Program-made: the position numbers and the translations under genes
Notes under the pieces: generated by a model
The model's input: the letters and a program-made list of their open reading frames with translations, nothing else
Databases searched by the model: none
What the model was told of the DNA's origin: nothing
Assembly (NCBI GenBank): GCA_902771155.1
Contig: CACXVS010000027.1
Coordinates: 1 to 39,713 of the forward strand
Source of the DNA: an uncultured Prevotellaceae bacterium
Lineage (GTDB): Bacteria > Bacteroidota > Bacteroidia > Bacteroidales > Bacteroidaceae
Direction of reading: 5' to 3'
Length of the DNA stretch: 39,713 nt
Shown here: positions 9,885-19,300 of the stretch, piece after piece
Numbering within the stretch: the stretch's first letter is position 1
How the letters are laid out: every line of letters begins with the position of its first letter

Positions 9885-11150
9885 ATGAAGAAGATATTTC
9901 TACTACTTGTGATGGCAATGCTGTTCACAGCCTGTCATAAAGACGATGATTCCGAAGAAGATGTGACGCCCGAGCGCACCATTCTGGTGTATGTGGCAGG
10001 AGATAACAATCTCTCGAATTATGCCGACCTGGATTTGAAGGAGATGAAGACTGCCTCGCTGAAACTTGGCAATAGGCAGCGGCTGATTGTGTATGTGGAT
10101 CAGGCCGACAATAACACCCCACCATTCTTTGCACGCATCAAGGACGGACAATATGTGGACTCTGTGAGTACAGAAGAATCCCTCACCGCCGACCCTGCTG
10201 TGCTGGAAAAGGCTCTTCGCTATATGCGCACGAACTATCCGGCAAAGTCGTACGGACTGGTACTCTGGGGGCACGGCACGGGATGGTTACTCAGCAATGA
10301 CGATATAGACTACCCACAGAGTCGAGCCTATGGTGGTGATACGGGCAACAACTCGACGGCAAGCGCAGGCAAGTACTGGATGAATATCCCACCCCTGGCT
10401 CGAGCCATTGCCAACGGTATGGATGGCACACCACTCACCTTTGTGATGGGCGACTGCTGCAGCTTTGGTAGTATAGAAATCGCCTACGAACTGCGTAACG
10501 TGACAGAATACGTCATCGGATCACCTGCCGAAATACCCGACGACGGAGCTCCCTTCGACCTGGTCATACCAGAAATGTTCAACACGAGTTCTGATTTCTA
10601 CAAATCTGTCGTCGATGTGTACTACGATTTCTACCTGGAGGAATTCAAACTCAAGCCCAATCGCTATTACAATCTCGCATTGGGCGATCTGAAGGGCTAC
10701 AGCATTCCACTGTCGGCGGTGAAAAGCGCAGAACTGGGAACACTGGCTACGGCTACCGCCCAACTGCTGTCCACCATCGGCGACAAACTGATGCCAGAAG
10801 GACCGCTCGACATCACTAACAAGATGTACTATGCCATATACGGTAGTTACCGTTATTCATACGACATGTATAACATTCTGAAGAACAATACGTCGGAGGC
10901 TGATTTCAACATATGGGCCACAGCCTACCAGAAGGCCGTCCCCTATTATCGAAACTCCACTCACTGGCTCACGTACTCCCAGAAACTGGCCAGCGAACAA
11001 GACACCTTTGACGGACAGCCTGACGACTGTGGTGCACTAAGCATGTTCTTCCCTCATACATCCTACAAAAACACGTCGCCAAACTGGAATACTGCTATTC
11101 AGCAATTCCAGTGGAACAACGCCCTGAGATGGCAACAATATGGCTGGTAA
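9885..11150 (+). CDS. Clostripain-family (C11) cysteine peptidase, lipoprotein
   Basis: From the ATG at 9885 the product has 421 residues and a lipoprotein signal peptide ending LFTAC, with Cys17 as the lipidated residue. An ATG at 9879 would add Met-Cys before the charged start and gives a less natural signal. The C11 catalytic pair is visible: His in GLVLWGHGTGW and Cys in VMGDCCSFGSIE. The acidic stretch after the lipidated Cys (HKDDDSEED) resembles a Bacteroidota surface-lipoprotein export signal. It is probably a cell-surface or periplasmic protease specific for basic residues, as in clostripain; substrates are unknown. Transcribed with prmA. Confidence 0.85.
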   Translation: MKKIFLLLVMAMLFTACHKDDDSEEDVTPERTILVYVAGDNNLSNYADLDLKEMKTASLKLGNRQRLIVYVDQADNNTPPFFARIKDGQYVDSVSTEESLTADPAVLEKALRYMRTNYPAKSYGLVLWGHGTGWLLSNDDIDYPQSRAYGGDTGNNSTASAGKYWMNIPPLARAIANGMDGTPLTFVMGDCCSFGSIEIAYELRNVTEYVIGSPAEIPDDGAPFDLVIPEMFNTSSDFYKSVVDVYYDFYLEEFKLKPNRYYNLALGDLKGYSIPLSAVKSAELGTLATATAQLLSTIGDKLMPEGPLDITNKMYYAIYGSYRYSYDMYNILKNNTSEADFNIWATAYQKAVPYYRNSTHWLTYSQKLASEQDTFDGQPDDCGALSMFFPHTSYKNTSPNWNTAIQQFQWNNALRWQQYGW

Positions 11151-11155
11151 TCAAC

Positions 11156-11189
11156 AAAAATCCGAGAAGTGCTTACTCCTCGGATTTTT
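11156..11189. terminator. Bidirectional terminator between the C11 peptidase and gldE-like gene
   Basis: Perfect 11-bp arms AAAAATCCGAG (11156-11166) and its complement (11179-11189) with a 12-nt loop; the T5 end serves the plus strand and the A5 start serves the minus strand. The stop codon of the gldE-like gene (11175-11173) is in the loop. Confidence 0.85.
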
Positions 11190-12492
11190 CATGAATGATC
11201 ACTTTAATCTTTGAGATGCGATGCTCATCGAGTTCTGTAACGGCGAAGGTAAAATTCTGATAATCAATCTTCTCGTTAAGGTCCGGGAAGTCTCCCTTGA
11301 TTTCCAGTAGCAGTCCAGCCAACGAGTCGGCATCGCCCTCAACTTCCTTAAAGGTCTCGTCGTCGAGATCGAGGATCTTATAGAAATCACTGAGTAAGGT
11401 CTTGCCCTCAAAGATATAGGTGTTCGCATTAATACGCGTATAACTCTTCTCCTCCTCATCGTACTCGTCGTTGATCTCACCCACGATCTCCTCAAGGATA
11501 TCCTCCAAAGTGATAAGACCACTGGTGCCTCCAAACTCATCGACCACAATGGCGATATGCACCTTGTTCTCCTGGAAGTCACGCAACAGGTCGTCAATCT
11601 TCTTGGTTTCCGGCACAAAATATGGAGGACGGATGAGCGACTGCCAGCGGAACGAGGCAGGCTTCGACAGATGGGGCAACAGATCCTTGATATAAAGAAT
11701 TCCTCGGATGTTGTCGATTGAGCCCTGATAGACGGGAATACGCGAATAGTTATTCTCTACGATACACTTCAACACGTCAGGGAATGAAGAGCGGAAGTCG
11801 AGATCCACCACGTCCTGACGACTGGTCATCACCTCCTTAGCCGTTTCGTCGCCAAAACGCACAATGCCTTCCAGCATATCCTTCTCCTCCTTGAGTTCAT
11901 TCTCGTCGGTCAGTTCGAGTGCCTGCTCCAGATCATCTACGCTGAGTACGTGGTTCTCCATCTGCACCACTTTTCCTGCCAATATACCCGAACGGATAAG
12001 GACAGCTGAGAGCGGTTTGAAGATACGACTCAGACGAAGGATGCCCCCTGCAGAGAACCGGCAGAAGGCTAAGGCGTGCTGTCCGGCATAGACTTTAGGC
12101 ATTATCTCACCAAAAAGCAGCAGGAGGAACGTAAGAAAGATGGTAATCACCACGAACTGCAACCAATAGGCCATACCAAAGTCGATGATATGGTCAAAGA
12201 AGTAGTTACAAAGCATGATGATGGTTACATTCACCAGATTATTGGTGATGAGGATTGTAGCCAGCGTACGTTCCGTATCTTCACGCAGTTCCAATATCTG
12301 ACGATCGCTGGGGTTCTTTTCCTCATCGAGTTCGTTCAGATCATTCGGGGAGAGCGAGAAGAATGCAATCTCCGAACCCGAGGCATAGCCAGAGAAGACG
12401 AGCAGGATACAAGCCAGCACGATAGCGATGATAGCACCCGGGGTGGGTTCAATAAACTGTACCTCGCTGAATAATTGTTGAAGATAGTCCAT
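11173..12492 (-). CDS. gldE: GldE-like CBS/CNNM transmembrane protein
   Basis: The 439-residue membrane protein has an N-terminal CNNM (DUF21) domain with several membrane segments (about residues 20-40, 95-130 and a further one near 135-150; motif FSGYASGSEIAFFSLSP), a pair of CBS domains (about 205-325) and a C-terminal CorC/HlyC domain. In Bacteroidota this architecture next to ssb is annotated GldE, a gliding-motility-associated protein, though non-gliding Bacteroidales keep it; a role in divalent cation transport is the general expectation for CNNM proteins. It starts 2 nt after the ssb stop codon. The symbol is given by architecture and neighbourhood. Confidence 0.8.
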   Translation of the reverse strand: MDYLQQLFSEVQFIEPTPGAIIAIVLACILLVFSGYASGSEIAFFSLSPNDLNELDEEKNPSDRQILELREDTERTLATILITNNLVNVTIIMLCNYFFDHIIDFGMAYWLQFVVITIFLTFLLLLFGEIMPKVYAGQHALAFCRFSAGGILRLSRIFKPLSAVLIRSGILAGKVVQMENHVLSVDDLEQALELTDENELKEEKDMLEGIVRFGDETAKEVMTSRQDVVDLDFRSSFPDVLKCIVENNYSRIPVYQGSIDNIRGILYIKDLLPHLSKPASFRWQSLIRPPYFVPETKKIDDLLRDFQENKVHIAIVVDEFGGTSGLITLEDILEEIVGEINDEYDEEEKSYTRINANTYIFEGKTLLSDFYKILDLDDETFKEVEGDADSLAGLLLEIKGDFPDLNEKIDYQNFTFAVTELDEHRISKIKVIIHEKSEE

Positions 12493-12494
12493 TG

Positions 12495-12902
12495 TCAGAA
12501 CGGAAGCTGCTCGTCTGGTTTATTATCAGGCTGAGGGGCGTCCACTGGTTCGCTGGCTGTAGAACTGGCAGCAGGTTTGGGCGACAACAGTTCAAGATTA
12601 TCGGCCCAGATCTCCGTCGTGTAACGGCGCTGGCCCTGCTTGTCATCGTAGGTCGTATAACGGATACGGCCTTCGATATAGAGTTTGTCACCCTTATGCA
12701 CGTATTTCTCAACGATCTCAGCCATACGGCGCCAGAGGATCACATTATGCCAGTCGGTATGATCCGGCACCTGAGTACCGTTCTGAAGTGTATATCCGCG
12801 CTCGGTGGTAGCCAGACGAAGACGTGCCACTGCCACACCCTGATCGACATAGCGAACCTCGGGCTCCTGTCCGACGTTGCCTATAAGCATTACCTTATTC
12901 AT
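12495..12902 (-). CDS. ssb: Single-stranded DNA-binding protein
   Basis: The 135-residue protein has an OB fold at residues 1-105 (MNKVMLIGNVGQEPEVRY, then WHNVILWRRMAEIVEKYVHKG) followed by a flexible Pro/Ser/Ala-rich linker and the C-terminal tip DEQLPF, which is the docking peptide for partner proteins. It coats single-stranded DNA during replication and repair. Its ATG overlaps the stop codon of the preceding gene by 4 nt (ATGA). Confidence 0.95.
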   Translation of the reverse strand: MNKVMLIGNVGQEPEVRYVDQGVAVARLRLATTERGYTLQNGTQVPDHTDWHNVILWRRMAEIVEKYVHKGDKLYIEGRIRYTTYDDKQGQRRYTTEIWADNLELLSPKPAASSTASEPVDAPQPDNKPDEQLPF

Positions 12903-13453
12903 ACTTGCTGTGATTTGGCTTGACCTAAATAACGGAACTTAAAATTCTTTCCCTTTGCAGAGGGGAACTGACTGCGCTCATCCACACGGTCACGCAGATG
13001 ATCGACGATACGCTCGTAGCACTCCATACCAGAATTAGCCTTCACACGGGCCACGAACTGCGTATCGCGATACTGAAACTTACCTGTACCTGGAATCAGA
13101 GATACCCGTTTGAAGTCGATGCTACCCTCGTACCATCCTGGACGAATCTCATTGAGACGCACCAGTGCAGGAGCCGTAGGCTTGACACTTACACTCTCCG
13201 AACCCACATGCACGGCTTTCTTTTCCTTGAAATCCTGCATCGTGGCAGCCTCAGTCTTGATGATAATGAAATAAATACGCGGTTGAACCTTATAACGCTT
13301 GGGATAGAAGACATCACTTGCTACATACTCACGGATATCAGCCTCCAGTTCGGCATTCATCCCTATCTCGTCAATACTGCTCAGGAAATCAATAGCCTCA
13401 TCAACTGTGGACACAAGCGTTTCACGGTCAAAATATCTTAAATATAAATTCAT
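12899..13453 (-). CDS. Conserved hypothetical protein upstream of ssb
   Basis: The 184-residue product (MNLYLRYFDRETLVSTVDEA at its start) has no signal peptide, membrane segment or motif I can assign. It is mixed alpha/beta with a basic C-terminus (GKNFKFRYLGQAKSQQV). Strict 4-nt coupling to ssb suggests a housekeeping role near DNA metabolism, but that is context only. No promoter is visible in the 33 nt between its start codon and the tRNA-Gly gene upstream, so it may be read from the tRNA promoter. Confidence 0.75.
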   Translation of the reverse strand: MNLYLRYFDRETLVSTVDEAIDFLSSIDEIGMNAELEADIREYVASDVFYPKRYKVQPRIYFIIIKTEAATMQDFKEKKAVHVGSESVSVKPTAPALVRLNEIRPGWYEGSIDFKRVSLIPGTGKFQYRDTQFVARVKANSGMECYERIVDHLRDRVDERSQFPSAKGKNFKFRYLGQAKSQQV

Positions 13454-13486
13454 TTTGAAAGAATGTTGTTTTCCTTAATAAACAAG

Positions 13487-13559
13487 AGCGGAAAACGGGA
13501 CTCGGACCCGCGACCCCAACCTTGGCAAGGTTGTGCTCTACCAACTGAGCTATTTCCGC
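13487..13559 (-). tRNA. tRNA-Gly (GCC)
   Basis: A 73-nt cloverleaf with acceptor GCGGAAA, D-arm AGCTCAGTTGGTAGAGC, anticodon loop TTGCCAA (anticodon GCC) and T-arm GTCCGAGTC. CCA is not encoded. It is the last tRNA of the array and is identical in sequence to the one at 13815-13887. Confidence 0.95.
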
Positions 13560-13575
13560 TTATATCTTTAAAACG

Positions 13576-13659
13576 TGAAGAGGAGGAGACTCGAACTCCC
13601 ACGTCGCAATTGACACTACCCCCTCAAAGTAGCGCGTCTACCAATTCCGCCACCTCTCC
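13576..13659 (-). tRNA. tRNA-Leu (GAG)
   Basis: An 84-nt class II tRNA: acceptor GGAGAGG pairing with CCTCTTC, D-arm GGCGGAATTGGTAGACGC, anticodon loop TTGAGGG (anticodon GAG) and a long variable arm. CCA is not encoded. Confidence 0.95.
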
Positions 13660-13683
13660 AACAAAAATATTGAAAAAAAAGAG

Positions 13684-13765
13684 TGCCCAGAACAGGACTC
13701 GAACCTGCACGCCTCGCGGCACACGCACCTGAAACGTGCGCGTCTACCAATTCCGCCACCTGGGC
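13684..13765 (-). tRNA. tRNA-Leu (CAG)
   Basis: An 82-nt class II tRNA: acceptor GCCCAGG pairing with TCTGGGC, anticodon stem CACGT/GCGTG, loop TTCAGGT (anticodon CAG), long variable arm with GCCGCGAGGC. CCA is not encoded. Confidence 0.94.
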
Positions 13766-13814
13766 AATTACCATCAGGGCCATTCCCTCATGTCTCTTTT
13801 TGTTCAATAATTAG

Positions 13815-13887
13815 AGCGGAAAACGGGACTCGGACCCGCGACCCCAACCTTGGCAAGGTTGTGCTCTACCAACTGAGCTATTTCCGC
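13815..13887 (-). tRNA. tRNA-Gly (GCC), first gene of the array
   Basis: Identical 73-nt sequence to the tRNA-Gly at 13487-13559, with anticodon GCC. It starts about 33 nt after the promoter -7 element at 13920-13927. Confidence 0.95.
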
Positions 13888-13919
13888 CTTTCTAAGGCAA
13901 CCTCTCTTGATTGCGGGTG

Positions 13920-13950
13920 CAAAGGTAATGCTTTTTTCGGAACTGACAAA
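13920..13950 (-). promoter_or_regulatory. Promoter of the tRNA array
   Basis: On the minus strand TTTG (13950-13947), 19 nt, TACCTTTG (13927-13920). It is the only promoter of this type seen upstream of the four tRNAs and of the three protein genes that follow. Confidence 0.75.
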
Positions 13951-13981
13951 CTTTTCAACGACTTTTTTTTCAAAAAAAGCG

Positions 13982-15103
13982 CTAATCCATCCTATTTTTA
14001 TAGTCTTCGTAGCCGAAATCGCGCAAGATCTCCAGTTTTCCGTCACTATGAAGCATACCGATAGACGGATGGGTGATACCATTAAATGTGTTCGTCTTCA
14101 CCGTCGTATAATGGATCATATCCTCGAAAATCACCTGGTCGCCCACCTTCAATTCCTGTGGAAAATGCCACGACGCCATGAAATCTCCACTCAGACAACT
14201 GTTTCCTCCAAGACGATAGGTATGAGGTTCCCCAGCCTGCGACTCCTCCACATGTTCGGCTCCTCTTACCTCTGGATAATAGGGCATTTCCAGACAGTCG
14301 GGCATATGACAAGTGAAACTCACGTCTAAGATGGCAGTACGGATGCCTTTATCCTCCACGATATCCACCACATGTGACACCAGCGGTCCCGTCTGCCAGG
14401 CAAAGGCACTGCCAGGTTCGAGAATCACTTTGAGCCAAGGATAGCGGCGGTGGAAGTCCTGCATCATCCTGATGAGTAACGCTACGTCATAGTCCTTCCG
14501 TGTCATCAGGTGCCCACCCCCGAAGTTGATCCATTTCAACTGTGGAAACCACTTGGCAAATTTCTCCTCGATATGTACAAGCGTACGTTGAAACACATCT
14601 GCCCCACTCTCACAATGACAGTGGCAATGGAATCCCTCGATATCCTCAGGCAGTTGTTCTGGCAGCTTATCGGCTGTCACACCGAAGCGCGTACCTGGAG
14701 CACAGGGATTATACAACAGGGTACCTACCTCAGAATATTCCGGATTGACACGAAGGCCTAGTGATACCCCTTTTGCCCTTGCATGATAGCGCTCGTATTG
14801 TGAGAGCGAATTGAAGGTCAGGTGCGAAGAGCAGCCTACAATCTCATCAAACTCGTCGTCGGTATAGGCTGGCGAGAAAGTATGGGCAGGGGCACCGAAC
14901 TCCTCGTAGGCAAGCCGTGCCTCCGACAGTGAACTGGCTGTCGTGGAATGGATGTATTCTCTGAAGACGGGGAATGTCTTCCACAGGGCAAAGGCCTTAA
15001 AAGCCAGGATAATCTCTATATCGGCTTTCGCCGCAACATCAGCGATCAGCGTGAGGTTGCGGCGAAGTCTTGTTTCCTCTATAATATAAATAGGTGTAGC
15101 CAT
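13982..15103 (-). CDS. nspC: Carboxynorspermidine/carboxyspermidine decarboxylase
   Basis: The 373-residue PLP enzyme removes the carboxyl group from carboxy(nor)spermidine, the last step of the alternative polyamine pathway, in the cytosol. It is a fold-type III (alanine-racemase-like) decarboxylase: PLP lysine in ILAFKAFALW, phosphate-binding glycines in NFGGGHLMTR, EPGSAF, and the C-terminal CLSGDFMASWHF and FEDMIHYTTVK segments that line the active site from the partner subunit. Its ATG overlaps the TGA of the receiver/kinase gene upstream by 1 nt (TGATG), so the two are coupled, an unusual pairing of a polyamine enzyme with a regulator. Confidence 0.92.
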   Translation of the reverse strand: MATPIYIIEETRLRRNLTLIADVAAKADIEIILAFKAFALWKTFPVFREYIHSTTASSLSEARLAYEEFGAPAHTFSPAYTDDEFDEIVGCSSHLTFNSLSQYERYHARAKGVSLGLRVNPEYSEVGTLLYNPCAPGTRFGVTADKLPEQLPEDIEGFHCHCHCESGADVFQRTLVHIEEKFAKWFPQLKWINFGGGHLMTRKDYDVALLIRMMQDFHRRYPWLKVILEPGSAFAWQTGPLVSHVVDIVEDKGIRTAILDVSFTCHMPDCLEMPYYPEVRGAEHVEESQAGEPHTYRLGGNSCLSGDFMASWHFPQELKVGDQVIFEDMIHYTTVKTNTFNGITHPSIGMLHSDGKLEILRDFGYEDYKNRMD

Positions 15104-16248
15104 CAGTCTTTCTTTAATGGTATCAGCACACTGAAGGTACTACCCTGTCCCTCTACCGACTCTACCATACATTCACCGCCAATCTTCGTGGCGAAGTCCT
15201 GACAGAGTAGGAGTCCGAGACCAGAACCCTCCTCACCACCTGTTCCGTAGGTGGTATCTCCCTTGTGGAAGATGGTTGCCAGACGATTGGCAGCGATACC
15301 CACACCATGGTCGGTCACACTGACCTTGGCAAAGTCGCCCTCCTTCACCATGGCAATATCGATAGAAGAGCCATCTGGCGAGAACTTAATGGCATTCGAC
15401 ATAAAGTTACGCACCACCGTCTTCAGCATATCGTTATCAGCCTGCACAACCAGAGCCTCACCAGGTTGCTGCAGGTTTAACTTGATATGCTTGGTCTGGG
15501 CAATCATCTCGAAGATATCCACCACACCGGGGATGATATCGTTCAGGTCGAGATCCTGCATAACCACATTCAGACGACCCGTCTGACTCTTCGTCCATTT
15601 CAGCAGGTTATCCAGCAGGTCGTGCACCTCTTCCGATTCACGGTTGGCCTGATCCAGAAGTGCGTAAGTCTCTGCACCTACCGACTCTACTGTTACTGAC
15701 TGCACCAGCAGGTTCAGCACCATACGGATGCTGGCCATTGGCGAACGCAGGTCGTGGGCAATCACGGAGTACATCTTGTCGCGGTTATTCAGGGTTGCGC
15801 TCAATTCGGCATTCTTCTTCTCGATGAGACGCTTGGCAGCCACCAGTGATATCTGTTGCATCACACGCATCACCAACTCCTCCTTGTTGAAAGGCTTCGT
15901 CAGGAAGTCACTGGCGCCTACCTGGAAACCATGCACCAGATCGGAAGGCGTATTCAGAGCCGTCAGGAAAATAATGGGGATATCCTTGGTAGCCTCGTCT
16001 TTCTTCAGGATTACTGCCGTATCAAAACCACTGATATCGGGCATCATAACGTCAAGCAGAATCAGATCGGGATGCTCAGTCCTTGCCATTTCGATACAAG
16101 TGGTACCGTTGTTGGCCGTACAAACCTGGAATTTCTCGTTCGTCAGAAGTATCTTCAACAATAACACATTGCTGACCACATCATCGACGATAAGTATCTT
16201 GTACTCACTCCTGTTGATCCTAGATTCTAGAGTTTCTCCTACGTCCAT
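15103..16248 (-). CDS. Receiver domain fused to a histidine kinase (soluble hybrid)
   Basis: From the ATG at 16248 the product has 381 residues. An N-terminal receiver (about 16-133) has Asp22/Asp23, phospho-acceptor Asp66, Thr96 and Lys118. A short helix leads to a HisKA domain with His165 in SVIAHDLRSPMASI, then an HATPase with N-box NFMSNAIKFSP, G1 DHGVGI and G2 GSGLGLLL. There is no membrane segment, so input probably comes by phosphorylation of the receiver. A longer frame reaches 16308, but that would start inside the promoter at 16278-16309, so the shorter start is preferred. Coupled to nspC downstream. Confidence 0.88.
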   Translation of the reverse strand: MDVGETLESRINRSEYKILIVDDVVSNVLLLKILLTNEKFQVCTANNGTTCIEMARTEHPDLILLDVMMPDISGFDTAVILKKDEATKDIPIIFLTALNTPSDLVHGFQVGASDFLTKPFNKEELVMRVMQQISLVAAKRLIEKKNAELSATLNNRDKMYSVIAHDLRSPMASIRMVLNLLVQSVTVESVGAETYALLDQANRESEEVHDLLDNLLKWTKSQTGRLNVVMQDLDLNDIIPGVVDIFEMIAQTKHIKLNLQQPGEALVVQADNDMLKTVVRNFMSNAIKFSPDGSSIDIAMVKEGDFAKVSVTDHGVGIAANRLATIFHKGDTTYGTGGEEGSGLGLLLCQDFATKIGGECMVESVEGQGSTFSVLIPLKKD

Positions 16249-16277
16249 TATAATAGGTTCAGTTATTAATATTGCTG

Positions 16278-16309
16278 CAAAAATAATGCAATAATTTGAA
16301 ATATCCAAA
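16278..16309 (-). promoter_or_regulatory. Promoter of the receiver/kinase-nspC operon
   Basis: On the minus strand TTTG (16309-16306), 20 nt, TATTTTTG (16285-16278). The -33 element is inside the hairpin at 16287-16317. Confidence 0.72.
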
Positions 16310-16317
16310 TTATTGCA
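16287..16317 (-). terminator. carB terminator overlapping the next promoter
   Basis: Perfect 12-bp arms TGCAATAATTTG (16287-16298) and complement (16306-16317) with a 7-nt loop, 26 nt after the carB stop codon. On the minus strand it is followed by TTATTTTTG, which is also the -7 element of the next gene. Confidence 0.65.
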
Positions 16318-16342
16318 CCATTTTTTTGCCTTTAGGCACGTT

Positions 16343-19300
16343 CTACTTATATTCTGCCCATGATTTGATACCTATTTCGTCGAGATTATTGGTACAGAAG
16401 GCATGAATAAAGGCACTTGCCAGTCGGGAATTCGTTATCAGCGGCACGTTCAGGTCGATGGCAGCACGACGTATCTTATAGCCGTTGGTCAACTCGTGGG
16501 TAGTCAGGTTCTTGGGGATATTCACCACCATGTCGATCTTATGCTGATGCAACAGGTCGAGAGCCTGAGGCTGTTCGCTGTCCGACGGCCAGTGAACCAG
16601 TGTGTTCCCGATGCCGTTATCGGTGAGATACTTAGAGGTTCCGCCGGTGGCATAGAGTTCATAGCCATGCTCCACCAACTGTCGGGCCGCATCCAGCATC
16701 TCCGCTTTCTGCTTGGCAGAACCCGTCGAGAGCAACACCGTCTTCTTCGGTATCCGATGCCCCACACTCAGCATCGCCTTCAGCAGGGCAGTATCGGTAT
16801 TGTCGCCGATACATCCCACCTCTCCCGTCGAAGCCATATCCACACCCAGTACGGGGTCGGCCTTCTGCAGTCTGTTGAAACTGAACTGCGAAGCCTTGAT
16901 ACCCACATAGTCCAGGTCGAAGAGATTCTTCGACGGTTTTTCCACAGGCAGTCCCAGCATCACCTTCGTGGCCAGGTCGATAAGGTTCAGCTTCAGCACC
17001 TTCGATACAAAGGGGAAGGAGCGCGAGGCTCTCAGGTTACACTCTATCACCAGGATATCGTTATCACGGGCCATATACTGGATGTTGAACGGTCCGTTGA
17101 TATGCAGTGCCTTGGCTATCTGGCGCGAGATGCGCTTGATGCGGCGCACCGTCTCCACATAAAGCTTCTGCGGGGGGAACTGGATGGTGGCATCACCCGA
17201 GTGCACACCGGCAAACTCGATATGCTCACTGATGGCATAAGCCAGGATCTCACCGTCCCTGGCTACAGCGTCCATCTCTATCTCCTTGGCATGCTCGATA
17301 AACTTCGACACCACCACAGGATGATCCTCTGAGACGTTAGCCGCCAACTGCAGGAATTTCTCGAGCTCTTCCTTGTTCGAGCACACGTTCATCGCAGCAC
17401 CAGAGAGCACATACGAGGGGCGCACCAATACGGGGAATCCCACACGCTCCACGAACCTATCGATATCCTCCATAGAGGTCAGTGCACTCCACTCCGGCTG
17501 GTTCACGCCAATCTCACTCAACATCTGCGAGAACTTCGCACGGTCTTCTGCACCATCGATATCCACAGCCTGTGTACCCAGTATGTTCACATGCTGCTCG
17601 TCGAGATACACGGCCAGATTATTGGGTATCTGTCCTCCCGTCGAGACAATCACACCGTGAGGCTGTTCAAACTCGATGATGTCGAGTACACGTTCAAAGG
17701 TTAGTTCGTCGAAATACAGACGGTCACACATATCATAGTCAGTAGAAACCGTCTCGGGGTTATAGTTGATCATCACACTTCGCCAACCCTCTTTACGGAT
17801 GGTGTTCAAGGCCTGCACACCGCACCAGTCGAATTCTACCGACGAACCGATGCGATAAGCACCCGACCCCAGTACGATGATACTCTTCTTATCGCCCTCA
17901 TACTGGATGTCACTGGCTACACCGCTATAGGTCACATACAGGTAGTTGGTCTGTGCCGGATACTCTGCTGCCAGCGTGTCGATCTGCTTCACCACAGGCA
18001 GGATGCCCATTTGCTTTCTGCGGTTCCTCACCAGCAGCAGGGCCTCGTGCATCGTACTGATCTCTCCCTCAAGACCGATGGCGCGGGCTATCTGGAAATC
18101 GGTAAATCCATAAACCTTGGCCTCTCGCAGCAGTTCCTTCTCTATCGTGTTGATGTTCTGCTTCTTCAACTGCTCATCGATGTCGATGATATGCTTCAGC
18201 TTCTCGAGAAACCACTTGTCGATCTTCGTCAACTCGTGGATTCTTTCGATATCGTACTGCGGCAGATGCATCGCCTTCGAGATGACGAAGATACGCTTGT
18301 CGGTAGGCTCGCGCAGGGCAGCGTCGATATCGGGAATCTTCAGTTCCTTGTTCTCCACAAAACCGTGCATCCCCTGTCCTATCATGCGTAGACCTTTCTG
18401 GATGGCTTCCTCGAAGTTCCTACCGATGGCCATCACCTCTCCCACACTCTTCATCGACGAGCCCAGTTCCTTATCAACGCCGTGGAATTTCGACAGGTCC
18501 CAACGTGGAATCTTACAGACCACATAGTCGAGAGCGGGCTCGAAGAAGGCACTGGTAGTCTTTGTCACCGAGTTCTTCAGTTCAAAGAGTCCGTAGCCCA
18601 TACCCAGTTTGGCAGCCACGAAAGCCAGCGGATACCCCGTAGCCTTCGAGGCCAGTGCCGAACTTCTCGAGAGTCGTGCGTTCACCTCTATCACACGGTA
18701 ATCCTCCGACAGGGGGTCGAAGGCATACTGCACGTTACACTCACCCACGATGCCGATATGACGGATAATCTTAATGGCCAGAGCCCTCAACTTATGATAC
18801 TCCGAGTTGGTCAGTGTCTGCGAAGGAGCTATCACTATCGACTCTCCGGTATGGATGCCCAGGGGGTCGAAGTTCTCCATGTTACATACGGTGATGCAGT
18901 TGTCATACTTATCGCGAACCACCTCATACTCTATCTCCTTCCAGCCCTTCAGCGACTTCTCCACCAGCACCTGTGGCGAGAAAGCAAAGGCCTTTTCAGC
19001 CAGTTTGTCGAGTTCCTCCTCGTTGTCGCAGAAACCTGAGCCCAGTCCGCCAAGGGCGTAAGCCGCACGGAGAATCACCGGGTAGCCCAGTGTCTTGGCA
19101 GCCTTGCGGGCACTCTCTATATCCTCACAGGCCTCACTCTTAATGGTCTTCACCCCGATCTCGTCGAGTTTCTTCACGAAGAGCTCACGGTCCTCGGTGT
19201 CCATAATGGCCTGTACGGGAGTTCCCAGCACCTTCACGTTGTACTTCTCGAGCACACCACTCTGATAGAGTTCCACGCCACAGTTCAGGGCTGTCTGTCC

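Noticed and set aside
13684..13765. Alternative folding of the tRNA-Leu anticodon arm giving TTC
   Set aside because: A shifted 5-bp stem is possible, but the class II variable arm and alignment with known tRNA-Leu (CAG) fix the loop as TTCAGGT.
16249..16308. Upstream start for the receiver/kinase gene
   Set aside because: It begins in the -33 element of the gene's own promoter.
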